Part shown: one piece after another, positions 53,551 through 62,809 of the stretch
Layout of the letters: each line of letters opens with the position of its first letter
How positions within the stretch are numbered: the first letter of the stretch is position 1
NCBI RefSeq assembly: GCF_011057975.1
Contig: NZ_CP049109.1
Span: forward strand, 1,209,001-1,273,000
Direction of reading: 5' to 3'
Length of the DNA stretch: 64,000 nucleotides
From: Sphingosinithalassobacter tenebrarum
Lineage (GTDB): Bacteria; Pseudomonadota; Alphaproteobacteria; Sphingomonadales; Sphingomonadaceae
Notes under the pieces: generated by a model
Databases searched by the model: none
Seen by the model: only the letters and a program-made list of their open reading frames with translations
What the model was told of the DNA's origin: nothing
Program-made: the position numbers and the translations under genes

Positions 53551-55515
53551 CTATTCGCCGCCATTTTCCACGTTGCCGCCGCCCGACCCGCCCGGTCCGT
53601 TGCCGCTGTTCTTCGCTGCGGCAGCCTTGGCCGATCCGTCCTTCACTGCCGCTTCCTCTGCCTTGCGCGACGCACGAACCGCCTGCTGCGCGGCCTGCTG
53701 CTCGGGCGGGACGAAGCTGATCACTTCATCGCCTTCCTCGACCCAGGGCTTGTGCTGGGGGGAGAAGAATTCGAGGCTGTTGTCCTCACGGCGGACGGCA
53801 ACGGTTTCGGCGCCCTTGGCAAGCCGCGCGCGATAATCGTCGAAGCTGAACTTTTCGGTGATGCGCGTGCGGCCGAACTGCCATCCTTCGGCGACGAGCC
53901 GCTGCAATTCCTCGACGCTGCGACGGCTTTCGAGCAGCACCCGCGCGCGCGGCTGGACGGCCCCGCGCTTGTCCTGCGGCGCCGTCTGGGTCAGCTTCTC
54001 GAAACCCATTTCGGGGCCCAGGTCGGCGCAGACCAGCGCGTTGAACGCGTCATTGTCGGTCGCGGCCAGCAATTGCTGATATTCGGACAGATCGAGCCGG
54101 TCCTCGTTCACTTCCTCGAGAATGTCGCCGCGCCACACGTCCAGCTCGCGTCGGCGCGCGGCGCGCAGCGCGAAGGTGGAACTGTCCGCGATCGTCACCT
54201 TGTATCCGATCCGCTTGAGATAGGAGCCGAATGCCGTCGTCCAGTCGTTCGCGCCGATCAGCAGGACGCCTTCGCCCTTGCCGAGATCGAGCCCCAGCTT
54301 CTGCGCCACCCATTTGGCCGAAAAGCCGTGGGCGAAGATCGTGGCGATCACGACGGCGAAGCTCAACGGCACCAGCGCCTCCGCGCCTTCGACGCCATAG
54401 TCGGTCAGACGATAGGCGAAGAGGCCCGTCACCGCGACCGCGACGATACCGCGCGGCGCGATCCAGGCGACGAACAATCGCTCTCGCCAGGGCATTGCCG
54501 AGGCCATCAGACTGAGCAGCACCGTCGCCGGGCGGACGAGGAACAGAAGGAGCAGCAGGAACAGCACGAAGCGCAGCCGGAATGCCGACAGCGTTTCCCA
54601 GTCGAGCGTCGCCGACAGGATGATGAACACGCCGGATATCAGCAGGACCGACAGGTCTTCCTTGAACCGCCTGAGCCATCGGCTGGAATGGACGGGCCGG
54701 TTGGCCATGACCACGCCCATCACCGTCACGGTGACCAGCCCGGTCTCGTGCTTGACGATATCGGCGAGCACGAAGCCGCCGATCACCGTGACGAGCAGCA
54801 CCGGTGCCTTGAGGAATTCGGGGACATAGCCGCGCGGGAAGAGCCAGGTGATGGCAAAGCCCAGAGCGACGCCCAGCAACGCCGCGACGACGGTCGCCGC
54901 GACGACGTCGCGCATGACGCTGGTGACGGTCGTGTCGGGGCCGTCGAATGCAACATAACCGAAAATCGCGACCGCCAGCAGCGCGCCGATCGGATCGTTG
55001 ACGATCCCTTCCCATTTCAGCGTGTCGGCCACGCGCGCCGGTACGCGCAGCGTGCGCAGCATCGGCCCGATGACGGTCGGGCCGGTGACGACCAGGATGC
55101 CGCCGAACAGCGACGCGACACCCCAGGGCAGGCCGCCGCCATAATGGGCCGCGAGCGTGCCGAGCAGCCATCCGATCGGTACACCGAACGCCACCAGCCG
55201 CAGCACCGGATTGCCGGCATGGCGCAAGTCGCGGAAATTAAGGCTCAGCCCGCCTTCGAACAGGATCACTGCGACGGCGAGCTTGATGATCGGCTCCTGC
55301 AACGGCCCGAGGTCGCGATCGGGGTCGAGCAACGGGCCGAGATCGCCATATTGCGCGGGCAGCAGTTCGAAGACCATGCCCGATATCGGCCCGACCAGCA
55401 GGCCGGCGATCAGCATCAGCGCGATGGCGGGCCGACCGGTACGCCAGGCCACCCATTGCGCGCCGATTCCGATCACGCCGATCAGCGCGAGTTTGACGAG
55501 TAGCGAATCGATCAT
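53551..55515 (-). CDS. Cation:proton antiporter with RCK domain
   Basis: A 654-residue membrane protein. A Na+/H+ exchanger domain of about 12 helices (residues 1-390; GGLSLNFRDLRHAG, GPTVIGPMLRTL) is followed by an RCK/TrkA-N nucleotide-binding domain (GVLLIGANDWTTAFGSYLKR, LLAATDNDAFNALVCADLG). A TrkA-C-like part and an Ala/Gly/Asn-rich tail end the protein. This is the layout of CPA-type antiporters gated by NAD(H). It exports Na+ or K+ for protons; the ion is not decided by sequence. It is convergent with glnD. Confidence 0.9.
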   Translation of the reverse strand: MIDSLLVKLALIGVIGIGAQWVAWRTGRPAIALMLIAGLLVGPISGMVFELLPAQYGDLGPLLDPDRDLGPLQEPIIKLAVAVILFEGGLSLNFRDLRHAGNPVLRLVAFGVPIGWLLGTLAAHYGGGLPWGVASLFGGILVVTGPTVIGPMLRTLRVPARVADTLKWEGIVNDPIGALLAVAIFGYVAFDGPDTTVTSVMRDVVAATVVAALLGVALGFAITWLFPRGYVPEFLKAPVLLVTVIGGFVLADIVKHETGLVTVTVMGVVMANRPVHSSRWLRRFKEDLSVLLISGVFIILSATLDWETLSAFRLRFVLFLLLLLFLVRPATVLLSLMASAMPWRERLFVAWIAPRGIVAVAVTGLFAYRLTDYGVEGAEALVPLSFAVVIATIFAHGFSAKWVAQKLGLDLGKGEGVLLIGANDWTTAFGSYLKRIGYKVTIADSSTFALRAARRRELDVWRGDILEEVNEDRLDLSEYQQLLAATDNDAFNALVCADLGPEMGFEKLTQTAPQDKRGAVQPRARVLLESRRSVEELQRLVAEGWQFGRTRITEKFSFDDYRARLAKGAETVAVRREDNSLEFFSPQHKPWVEEGDEVISFVPPEQQAAQQAVRASRKAEEAAVKDGSAKAAAAKNSGNGPGGSGGGNVENGGE

Positions 55516-55607
55516 CGGATGGCCTTGTACACGTCTTCTTCCGGGGCTGGGTACGCCGGAAAAACCGGGCTATGGTGGGGCGCCGTGAATGAAGGGAGAT
55601 TCACGAT

Positions 55608-55991
55608 ATGGGCGTCCTTGGCTTTGGCGGGTTCTTTTTTCGGGCGAAAGACCCGGAATCGTTGCGAAACTGGTATCGGGAACATCTCAACGTCGGTGCG
55701 GGATGCACCGGGGGAGATGGCGAAACGAACGAGTGGTTCTGGAATATCCAGTCGGGGCCAGTAGTTTTTGAGCCGTTCCGCGCGGACAGTGATTATTTCG
55801 CCGCGGAAAAGGCATTCATGCTCAATTTCCGGGTGGACGATCTCGAGGGGTTGCTCGAACAGCTCAACGCATCGGGCATCGCGATCGAGACCCGCGACGA
55901 ATGGGATACGCCCGAAACGGGCCGTTTCGCGCGGATACACGATCCCGAGGGCAATCCGATCGAATTGTGGGAACCGCCGGCGGAGGCGTGA
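55608..55991 (+). CDS. VOC-family (glyoxalase-like) protein
   Basis: A 127-residue vicinal-oxygen-chelate protein with two beta-alpha-beta-beta-beta modules: FGGFFFRAKDPESLRNWYRE at the start and ARIHDPEGNPIELWEP at the end, where Glu is a metal ligand. Members include glyoxalase I, dioxygenases and antibiotic-binding proteins; the substrate here is unknown. GGGAGA precedes the ATG. It is followed by an S33-type hydrolase. Confidence 0.88.
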   Translation: MGVLGFGGFFFRAKDPESLRNWYREHLNVGAGCTGGDGETNEWFWNIQSGPVVFEPFRADSDYFAAEKAFMLNFRVDDLEGLLEQLNASGIAIETRDEWDTPETGRFARIHDPEGNPIELWEPPAEA

Positions 55992-56032
55992 ATGCCGCCG
56001 CTTGTCCCGATCTTCAGTTGGAGTGACTTTTC

Positions 56033-57052
56033 GTGAAAATCCTGTCGTACCTGTTCCTGACGCTTGCGCTCGCATGTGGGTTCGGAGCCGCGCCGTCCGT
56101 ATCGGCGCAGGACCATTCCGCCGCGGTCGCCGCTTATGGCGCGCCCGATCGGGAAATGATGGTGCCGGTCGAGGGTGGGCGCGTCTATGTCCGGCTCAAC
56201 GGCACGATCGGCAAGGGTGCCACGCCCGCCATCTTCATCCACGGCGGGCCGGGTGGAACGCATATCGGCTTTGCGCAGCTGCTGGGGCTGGCCGACGAGC
56301 GGCCGGTCATCCTTTACGACCAGCTCGACAGTGGGCGGTCGGATCGGCCCGATGATCCTGCGAACTGGCGGGTGGAGCGCTTCGTTTCCGAACTCGAATC
56401 GATCCGTCGGGCGCTGGGTATCGAGCGCTGGCATGTCGTTGGGCATAGCTGGGGCTCGGCGATCGCGCTCGAATATGCGGCCCGCTATCCCGAGCACGTC
56501 GCCTCCACGGTGCTTGCCGGCACCTATATCTCGACCCCGCGTTGGATCGCCGACGCCAATATGCTGCTGAAGAAACTGCCCGAAGCGGTGCAGGAAACCA
56601 TCGCCGCCTGCGAGGGAAAGACGCCGCCGCCCGAAGCCGATTGCGATGCCGCCACCAACATCTTTTACGATCATTTCAATCGCCGCGAGCCGGCAAGCCC
56701 CGAACTGCTTGCCTATGCCCGCAATATCGGCGGGCAGGGATTCAATCCGACGATCTACAACGCGATGTGGGGGCCGAGCGAATTCCGTTCGACGGGATCG
56801 CTCAAGGATTATGACGCGATGCCGCTGCTCGCGAAGATCGACGGATCGCGGACGATGTTCATGGTCGGCCAGTATGACGAGGCGCGGATCGACACCGTGC
56901 AGGATTTCGCCGCGCAGACACCGGGTTCGGAACTGGCGGTCGTGCCCGGCGCGGCGCACGGCATGATCACCGATCGCCCGATCGCGACCGAAGCGATATT
57001 GCGCGGCTGGTTCCGACGGCAGGACGCGCGCGCCGCCGCGGTATCGGAATAA
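56033..57052 (+). CDS. Exported S33-family alpha/beta hydrolase
   Basis: A 339-residue hydrolase with a signal peptide (KILSYLFLTLALACGFGAAP, ending VSAQ) and a GTG start. The proline-iminopeptidase signature is complete: HGGPGGTH oxyanion loop, nucleophile in VVGHSWGSAIALEYA, acid in GQYDEARID and histidine in PGAAHGMI. It probably removes N-terminal proline from periplasmic peptides, though esterase activity is possible. The start choice is fair: GGAG stands 9 nt upstream. Confidence 0.9.
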   Translation: MKILSYLFLTLALACGFGAAPSVSAQDHSAAVAAYGAPDREMMVPVEGGRVYVRLNGTIGKGATPAIFIHGGPGGTHIGFAQLLGLADERPVILYDQLDSGRSDRPDDPANWRVERFVSELESIRRALGIERWHVVGHSWGSAIALEYAARYPEHVASTVLAGTYISTPRWIADANMLLKKLPEAVQETIAACEGKTPPPEADCDAATNIFYDHFNRREPASPELLAYARNIGGQGFNPTIYNAMWGPSEFRSTGSLKDYDAMPLLAKIDGSRTMFMVGQYDEARIDTVQDFAAQTPGSELAVVPGAAHGMITDRPIATEAILRGWFRRQDARAAAVSE

Positions 57053-57064
57053 GGGCCGGATACT

Positions 57065-57471
57065 TCAGGGCAGGCGCAGCGCCACCGTGCCGCAGCCCAG
57101 CCCCTCCACTTCCAGCGTGAAGCTGCCGTGCAATCCTTCGGAAAGCGGGCTCGTCTGTTCGAAACCCTCGGGCACTTGCCCCAGAACGAATCGCGCAAGC
57201 TTGCGGCACCCGTTACGGGCCTGGACTCGCCATAGCGGCCTTGCGGAGCTGTCTTCCGCTGCACGAAGCGTGATTTCGTTGACGCGACGCAGGGCGCATC
57301 CATATCGCGGCCGATCAACGCCCGGTTTTGCGAAAGCGCGGCGATCACCGCGCCGTCTTCGCGGGCAAGCGCGATTTCGATGGGATCTGGCGTACACGCC
57401 GCCAGCATCGCCGCCGCCGGAATCAGAAAGGGCGCGAAACCCGCAGTGCCGGTTTCGCGCCCTTTCGACAT
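57065..57471 (-). pseudogene. Frameshifted lipoprotein gene
   Basis: The first part reads as a lipoprotein signal (GFAPFLIPAAAMLAAC, then TPDPIEIALAREDGAVIAAL) in one frame to about 57290. The sensible continuation (ALRRVNEITLRAAEDSSARP, then VLGQVPEGFEQTSPLSEG and GLGCGTVALRLP before a stop at 57065) is in another frame. A single-base change near 57283-57300, in the ATGGATGCGCCCTGCG stretch, would join them. The first frame otherwise runs on without similarity through the neighbouring hydrolase gene. Either the gene is broken or the assembly has an error here. Confidence 0.75.
57426..57466 (-). terminator. Terminator of infC, inside the next open frame
   Basis: GAAAGGGCGCGAAACC and GGTTTCGCGCCCTTTC form a perfect 16-bp stem (57426-57441 / 57451-57466) with a 9-nt loop, about 29 nt after the infC stop on the minus strand. 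The stem ends in CCCTTTC followed by TGATT, a Rho-independent shape. It lies within the first codons of the frameshifted lipoprotein gene. Confidence 0.75.
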
Positions 57472-57494
57472 GTCAGCGGGTAAGCCTCAACGCC

Positions 57495-58040
57495 CTATGA
57501 CTTCGGCGCCAGCACCATCAGCATCTGGCGGCCTTCCATGCGCGGATAGCTTTCGACCTTGGCTTCTTCCTGCACGTCCTCGGCGACGCGCTGGAGCAGC
57601 GCCATGCCGAGCTGGCCGTGCGAAAGCTCACGACCGCGGAAGCGCAGCGTAAGCTTCACCTTGTCGCCGTCGCCGATGAACTTGCGCACATTCTTCATCT
57701 TCGTCTCATAATCATGATCGTCGATGTTCGGACGCATCTTGATCTCCTTGATCTCCTGCGTCTTCTGAGTCTTGCGCGCCTGGTTCGCCTTTTTCTGCGC
57801 CTCGTACTTGTATTTCCCCACGTCGAGGAACTTGCAGACGGGCGGATCGGCGTTGGGCGATACTTCAACCAGATCGAGGCCGTATTCGGCGGCCTGCTCG
57901 ATCGCCTCGCGCGTGTACATGACGCCGAGGTTTTCACCCTCATGGTCGATCACGCGTACCTTGGGCACCTGGATGAATTCGTTGTGGCGGGGGCCGTTCA
58001 TGGCCGGGGGCGCCATCGGGCGCCGCATCGGGGGTCGTAT
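57495..58040 (-). CDS. infC: Translation initiation factor IF-3
   Basis: About 181 residues. The N-terminal domain ([20 protein letters not shown]), the linker rich in Lys ([20 protein letters not shown]) and the C-terminal domain ([35 protein letters not shown]) are complete. The first ATG (58028) is 20 nt from the AGGAG at 58049-58053, too far. An in-frame ATA at 58040 has the ideal 8-nt spacing, so I propose an AUA start, parallel to the AUU start by which E. coli infC is autoregulated. It follows thrS, as in many bacteria. Confidence 0.93.
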   Translation of the reverse strand: MRPPMRRPMAPPAMNGPRHNEFIQVPKVRVIDHEGENLGVMYTREAIEQAAEYGLDLVEVSPNADPPVCKFLDVGKYKYEAQKKANQARKTQKTQEIKEIKMRPNIDDHDYETKMKNVRKFIGDGDKVKLTLRFRGRELSHGQLGMALLQRVAEDVQEEAKVESYPRMEGRQMLMVLAPKS

Positions 58041-58135
58041 AGGAAGCTCTCCTGTAGTCGTTCAAAACAATAATACGGGATCGTCAGAATAACGCATTAC
58101 GGCGCCGATCGGTAGCCGTCAGCGCCACATTGTGT

Positions 58136-58170
58136 CGAAAAAGACGCGCGGTGCGGCGCGTTTGCCGCAC
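58136..58170 (-). terminator. Hairpin between thrS and infC
   Basis: GTGCGGC (58151-58157) and GCCGCAC (58164-58170) form a 7-bp stem; read on the minus strand a TCTTTTT run follows eight bases later. It may be an attenuator or weak terminator after thrS. The rest of the 180-bp gap shows no gene. Confidence 0.4.
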
Positions 58171-58222
58171 TTCACGTCTCGATATCGGCATCCAGTAGCC
58201 TGCTTGCAAGCATGGAAACCGA

Positions 58223-60223
58223 TTAGTCGCGCAGATCAGGCGGCGTCGCCTCCTCGCGCAGCATCGCGACCGCTTCGTCAAGGCTCAGCATCTTCTGACC
58301 CTGCGACCCCAGCGTGCGGACGGCTACGGTGCCTTCGTCCGCCTCGCGCTTGCCGATCACCAGCAGGTGCGGAACCTTCGCCAGCGAATGTTCGCGCACC
58401 TTGTAGTTGATCTTTTCGTTGCGCAGATCAGTTTCGACACGGATGCCGGCAGTCTTGAGCTGTTCGGCGACCTGATTGGCATAGTCGTCGGCGTCCGACA
58501 CGATCGTCGCGACCACCGCCTGCACCGGCGCGAGCCAGCACGGCAGCTTGCCGGCGAAATGCTCGATCAATATGCCGATGAACCGCTCATAGCTGCCGAA
58601 GATCGCGCGGTGGAGCATCACTGGACGGTGGCGCTCGCCATCTTCGCCGACATAGCTGGCGTCGAGCCGCTCGGGCAGCACGCGGTCCGACTGGATCGTG
58701 CCGACCTGCCACGTCCGCCCGATCGCGTCGGTCAGATGCCATTCGAGCTTGGGCGCATAGAAGGCGCCTTCGCCGGGCAACTCCTCCCAGCCATATTCCT
58801 CGGTCGCCAGCCCAGCGACTTCGACGGCGCGGCGCAGCTCGGCCTCGGCCTTGTCCCAGTCGGCGTCCGAACCGAAACGCTTTTCGGGGCGCAGCGCCAG
58901 CTTGATCGCATAGCGGAAGCCGAAGTCGTTATAGATGCGATCGGCGAGCTTGCAGAATGCCTGCACCTCGTCGACGATCTGATCCTCGGTGCAGAAGATA
59001 TGTGCGTCGTCCTGCGTGAACTGGCGCACGCGCATTAGCCCGTGCAGCGCGCCGTGCGGCTCATTGCGGTGGCAGCAGCCATTTTCATAGATGCGCAGCG
59101 GCAGGTCGCGATAGCTCTTGATCCCCTGGCGGAAGATCAGGACGTGCGCCGGGCAGTTCATCGGCTTCAATGCCATCCACTCGGCGGCGTCCGAAACCAG
59201 CGGACCCTCGTCCTCCACGTTCGGCACTTCGTCGGGAATGACGAACATATTCTCGCGATATTTGCCCCAATGGCCGCTCTGCTCCCATTGGCGCGCGTCC
59301 ATCACCTGTGGTGTCTTCACTTCGCGATAGCCCGCGCCGTCGACCGCGCGGCGCATATAATCCTCCAGCTCGCGCCAGATGACATAGCCCTTGGGGTGCC
59401 AGAATACGCTGCCATGCGCTTCGGCCTGCAAGTGGAACAGGTCCATCTCGACCGCGAGCTTGCGATGGTCGCGCTTGGCGGCTTCCTCGAGCCGCGTCAG
59501 ATGTTCATTGAGCTGTTTCTTGTTGAGCCAGCCGGTGCCGTAGATGCGCGTCAGCTGCGCGTTGTTCTGGTCGCCGCGCCAATAGGCACCGGCGACGCGC
59601 ATCAGCTTGAACGCCTGCGGATCGAGCTTGCCGGTCGAAGCCAGGTGCGGGCCGCGGCACATGTCGAGCCAGTCCTCACCCGACCAGTAAACGGTCAGGT
59701 CCTCGCCCTCGGGCAGTTCCTTCGCCCATTCGGCCTTGAACGTCTCGCCGTCCTTTTCCCATTTGGCGATCAGGTCCTCGCGGCTCCACACCTGGCGGAT
59801 CAGCGGTTTGTCGGCCTTGATGATCTCGCGCATCTTCTCCTCGATGGCGGGCAGGTCGTCCATCGAGAAGGGCGCGCGGCTCTCGGGCGCCTTCACGTCA
59901 TAATAGAATCCGTCATCGGTCGCCGGACCGAAGGTGATCTGCGTGCCCGGCCACAGCGCCTGCACCGCTTCGGCGAGGACATGGGCATAATCGTGGCGGA
60001 CGAGTTCGAGCGCCTCGGCTTCGTCCCTGGCAGTGATCAGCGCGAGCTGCGCGTCGCCTTCCAGCGGGCGCATGATGTCGCGCACTTCGCCATCGACTTT
60101 CGCCGCCATAGCGGCCTTGGCGAGTCCCGGTCCGATCGCGGCGGCAATGTCCGCCGGGGTAGTCCCCGGGGCTACCTCGCGGACGGAACCGTCGGGCAGC
60201 GTTATGCGGAACATCTCGGACAC
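58223..60223 (-). CDS. thrS: Threonyl-tRNA synthetase
   Basis: A 666-residue class II synthetase: TGS domain (about 1-65), the editing domain with the HxxxH-type site ([20 protein letters not shown]), the catalytic core with zinc cysteine in [13 protein letters not shown] and motif 2 and 3 regions ([38 protein letters not shown]), and a C-terminal anticodon-binding domain. It charges tRNA-Thr. No T-box or other leader is visible upstream, as expected for alphaproteobacteria. Confidence 0.97.
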   Translation of the reverse strand: MSEMFRITLPDGSVREVAPGTTPADIAAAIGPGLAKAAMAAKVDGEVRDIMRPLEGDAQLALITARDEAEALELVRHDYAHVLAEAVQALWPGTQITFGPATDDGFYYDVKAPESRAPFSMDDLPAIEEKMREIIKADKPLIRQVWSREDLIAKWEKDGETFKAEWAKELPEGEDLTVYWSGEDWLDMCRGPHLASTGKLDPQAFKLMRVAGAYWRGDQNNAQLTRIYGTGWLNKKQLNEHLTRLEEAAKRDHRKLAVEMDLFHLQAEAHGSVFWHPKGYVIWRELEDYMRRAVDGAGYREVKTPQVMDARQWEQSGHWGKYRENMFVIPDEVPNVEDEGPLVSDAAEWMALKPMNCPAHVLIFRQGIKSYRDLPLRIYENGCCHRNEPHGALHGLMRVRQFTQDDAHIFCTEDQIVDEVQAFCKLADRIYNDFGFRYAIKLALRPEKRFGSDADWDKAEAELRRAVEVAGLATEEYGWEELPGEGAFYAPKLEWHLTDAIGRTWQVGTIQSDRVLPERLDASYVGEDGERHRPVMLHRAIFGSYERFIGILIEHFAGKLPCWLAPVQAVVATIVSDADDYANQVAEQLKTAGIRVETDLRNEKINYKVREHSLAKVPHLLVIGKREADEGTVAVRTLGSQGQKMLSLDEAVAMLREEATPPDLRD

Positions 60224-60380
60224 GGGATTGGGCCTTCTCTATGGCTGGAATGAAAGAGCGCGGCTTATGCCCGCGCGGGGGCGATATAGGCAAGCGTGGA
60301 GGTGAGGGCGAGGGTGCCGGTACGATTTGCCCCGAATCCCCCAACCCCTTAGCGTCTCCCACAAGCCGAAGGAGGAACCG

Positions 60381-61814
60381 ATCGCCGATCCCGCCGCCAG
60401 CCCGCAATCGAACCTTCCCGCCCGGCTCGACCGGCTGCCGTGGAGTCGCTTTCACTGGCTGGTCGTCGGCGCGCTCGGCATCACCTGGATCCTCGACGGG
60501 CTCGAAGTCACCGTCGCCGGATCGGTGGCCGGCGCGTTGCGTGACAGCCCGGTGCTGGCATTCAGCGCGGCCGATGTCGGGTTCGCCAATTCGATGTATC
60601 TTGCCGGGGCCGTTCTCGGTGCGCTGTTCTTCGGCTGGCTCACCGATCGCTGGGGACGCAAGCGGCTCTTCTCGATCACGCTCGGCCTCTATCTGCTCGC
60701 GACGGCGGGGACGGCCTTCACCTGGGACCTGCCGAGCTTCGCGCTGATGCGCTTCCTCACCGGCGCGGGGATCGGCGGCGAGTACAGCGCGATCAATTCG
60801 GCGATTCAGGAGCTCATCCCCGCGCGGCGGCGCGGCTGGACCGATCTGGTGATCAACGGCAGCTTCTGGGTCGGCGCGGCGATGGCCAGCGGCGTTTCGA
60901 TCCTGTTGCTCGATCCGAACCTGTTCGCGCCCGATCATGGCTGGCGGCTCGCCTTTTTCGGCGGCGCGATCATCGGCGCGGTAATCCTGTTCCTGCGCCG
61001 CTTCATCCCCGAAAGCCCGCGCTGGCTGGCGATCCACGGGCGGCAGGAGGAAGCCGAAGCGGTGGTGGACGAAATCGAGGCACGCGTCGTGGCGGCGGGG
61101 CATGACCTGCCGCCGGTTCCGCCGATGGAAGCGCGGGTGCAGCCGCGCCGTGCGACGCCTTTGGGCGAAGTGTTCACGGCGCTGCTTCGCACCTATCCCA
61201 AGCGCACCGTCTATGGCCTGTCGCTGATGATCGCGCAGGCATTCTTCTACAATGCGATCTTCTTCACCTATGCGATGATGCTGACCGATTTCTACGGCGT
61301 GCCCACTGCGGACGTCGGCTGGTATATTCTGCCCTTCGCCGCCGGGAACGTGCTCGGGCCGCTGCTGCTCGGGCGGCAGTTCGACACGATCGGGCGGCGG
61401 CAGATGATCGTCTTCACCTATGGCGCCTCGGCAGTGCTGCTGACGCTCACCGGGCTCGCCTTCCGCGCCGAGATGCTCGACGCGACGACGCAGACGATCT
61501 GCTGGAGCGTGACGTTCTTCTTCGCCTCTGCGGCGGCTTCGGCGGCTTATCTGACGGTGGCGGAGAGCTTTCCGCTCGAAGTGCGCGCGCTGGCGATCGC
61601 GATCTTCTATGCGGCGGGAACGGGGCTGGGCGGTGTCGCCGCGCCCTGGCTGTTCGGGATATTGATCGAGAGCGGATCGCGCGATCAGGTGCTGCTCGGA
61701 TACTTGCTCGGCGCGGGACTGATGGCGGCGGCGGCGCTGCTGGCCGCGTTCATCGGCCTGTCGAGCGAACGCAAGCCGCTCGAGGAAGTGGCGAAGCCGC
61801 TGTCGTGGGAATAA
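60381..61814 (+). CDS. MFS transporter
   Basis: About 477 residues, 12 membrane helices, major facilitator family of the sugar/aromatic-acid type. Helix 1 is FHWLVVGALGITWILDGLEV; the loop 2-3 motif is GWLTDRWGRKRLF and a second family motif is RFIPESPRWL. The substrate is unknown. No ATG or GTG is suitably placed: a near-perfect AAGGAGGA at 60369-60376 points to an ATC codon at 60381 as the start. A TTG at 60327 is the fallback and would add 18 residues, but has only a weak binding site. It is divergent from thrS. Confidence 0.88.
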   Translation: MADPAASPQSNLPARLDRLPWSRFHWLVVGALGITWILDGLEVTVAGSVAGALRDSPVLAFSAADVGFANSMYLAGAVLGALFFGWLTDRWGRKRLFSITLGLYLLATAGTAFTWDLPSFALMRFLTGAGIGGEYSAINSAIQELIPARRRGWTDLVINGSFWVGAAMASGVSILLLDPNLFAPDHGWRLAFFGGAIIGAVILFLRRFIPESPRWLAIHGRQEEAEAVVDEIEARVVAAGHDLPPVPPMEARVQPRRATPLGEVFTALLRTYPKRTVYGLSLMIAQAFFYNAIFFTYAMMLTDFYGVPTADVGWYILPFAAGNVLGPLLLGRQFDTIGRRQMIVFTYGASAVLLTLTGLAFRAEMLDATTQTICWSVTFFFASAAASAAYLTVAESFPLEVRALAIAIFYAAGTGLGGVAAPWLFGILIESGSRDQVLLGYLLGAGLMAAAALLAAFIGLSSERKPLEEVAKPLSWE

Positions 61815-61823
61815 GGAGAGCGC

Positions 61824-61858
61824 GGCTTCCGGCCGAGAACCGGAGGTGGCCGGAAGCC
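61824..61858. terminator. Hairpin after MFS gene
   Basis: GGCTTCCGGCC (61824-61834) and GGCCGGAAGCC (61848-61858) are perfect 11-bp arms with a 13-nt loop, located 10 nt after the MFS stop and between convergent genes. It is probably a bidirectional terminator although no T-run is present. Confidence 0.6.
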
Positions 61859-61876
61859 ACGTCTGGCGGGTCCGGG

Positions 61877-62140
61877 TCAACCCTGCCAGAAGACGGGACC
61901 GAGCTGGACGATCAGTCCGTTGTTCGTGCGGATCAGCGCGACGCGATTGCCGACATAGACCCATTGCAGCCCCGGAGGCGCCGGGGGCAGGCCATAGACG
62001 CCGGGCGTCACGACGACATAGTGGCGCAGCCCGGGTGGCACAGTGCCGCCTACGATCCAGCGACGGCGGACATAGGCGCGCGGCAGGGCGTAATAGCCAT
62101 AGCCGGGCACGTAATAATATCCCGCGCGCGGCCCGTTATA
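61877..62140 (-). pseudogene. C-terminal remnant of an RcnB-like gene
   Basis: The frame encodes NGPRAGYYYVPGYGYYALPR, then YGLPPAPPGLQWVYVGNRVA and LIRTNNGLIVQ, which is the C-terminal half of RcnB-family periplasmic proteins (YGLPPPPxGxxWVxVG). The signal peptide and N-terminal half are missing: the similarity stops at about 62140, exactly where GC content drops and an in-frame stop appears. A GTG at 62110 could start a 77-residue product but without a signal peptide it is unlikely to function. Confidence 0.7.
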
Positions 62141-62326
62141 TTAGGTACCTGCGTTCGTAATCCGAAAGATTACAGCGGCCGTCAGAAATTTGTACGTAGG
62201 ACCTATAATGGTGGCCCACATCTTTTCTGGCATTGTTAGAACCATAATTTCATCACCGACTCCCGGAGGCAAATCTCCAGGAAGTAAACCTCCATAATAT
62301 AACTCAGTGATAAAGGAAAAGTAATT
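62141..62326 (-). pseudogene. Short AT-rich coding remnant
   Basis: A 61-codon open frame without a good start encodes ITELYYGGLLPGDLPPGVGD, then EIMVLTMPEKMWATIIGPTY and ends VIFRITNAGT before TAA at 62141-62143. In the adjacent frame, ATG at 62336 begins MKLKLLFLYH, which looks like a signal-peptide start that would join after one frameshift. Codon use is AT-rich, unlike the rest of the window. I do not recognise the family; it may be a broken foreign gene. Confidence 0.35.
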
Positions 62327-62404
62327 TTAGTTTCATGTAGAAGTAGATACGATAGCTCCTACATATTGCTCTGCTAGATCGGTTGCTTTGCGGTTAATTG
62401 ACTA

Positions 62405-62641
62405 TCATCCATCGCTCTTGCAACACAAGAAGAGCAGTAATAGCAAAGGGTACGCAATGAAAATCCAAACAAAGAGTATTGATGCGGATATCGCGAATAA
62501 GCCGAAATCAAATTTAGGATAGATAAATATATACACCGGATTAATGAAGCGATATCCAAATCGGTCAATGCTAGTTAGCAGAAAAATCATTCCAATCAGC
62601 CAGATTGCCAAAGAGAAAAATACTATCGCTCGTCTAGGCAT
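62405..62641 (-). CDS. Small AT-rich membrane protein
   Basis: About 78 residues with two or more membrane helices (RAIVFFSLAIWLIGMIFLLT; LFAISASILFVWIFIAYPLL). ATG 62641 has AAGGA at 6-nt spacing, and another ATG lies two codons upstream at 62647. Codon use is strongly AT-biased, marking it as acquired DNA within a GC-rich chromosome. No family is recognised. Confidence 0.6.
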   Translation of the reverse strand: MPRRAIVFFSLAIWLIGMIFLLTSIDRFGYRFINPVYIFIYPKFDFGLFAISASILFVWIFIAYPLLLLLFLCCKSDG

Positions 62642-62809
62642 GTTCATTCCTTGAAACTTTGCTCATAATACCACGGGGGATTTCCAAACACGACAACGCC
62701 TAGGTAGTATGTAACCGCGATCGAGTGTCATATCTCCGTATTGTTGTTAGCGTTGGATAAATTCAACATATCTGCCACGAACTGAAGGTCGCATCCCGTT
62801 TTCGAATCC

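Noticed and set aside
60224..60326. T-box or other riboswitch upstream of thrS
   Set aside because: The leader is only about 100 bp and shows no specifier or antiterminator structure.
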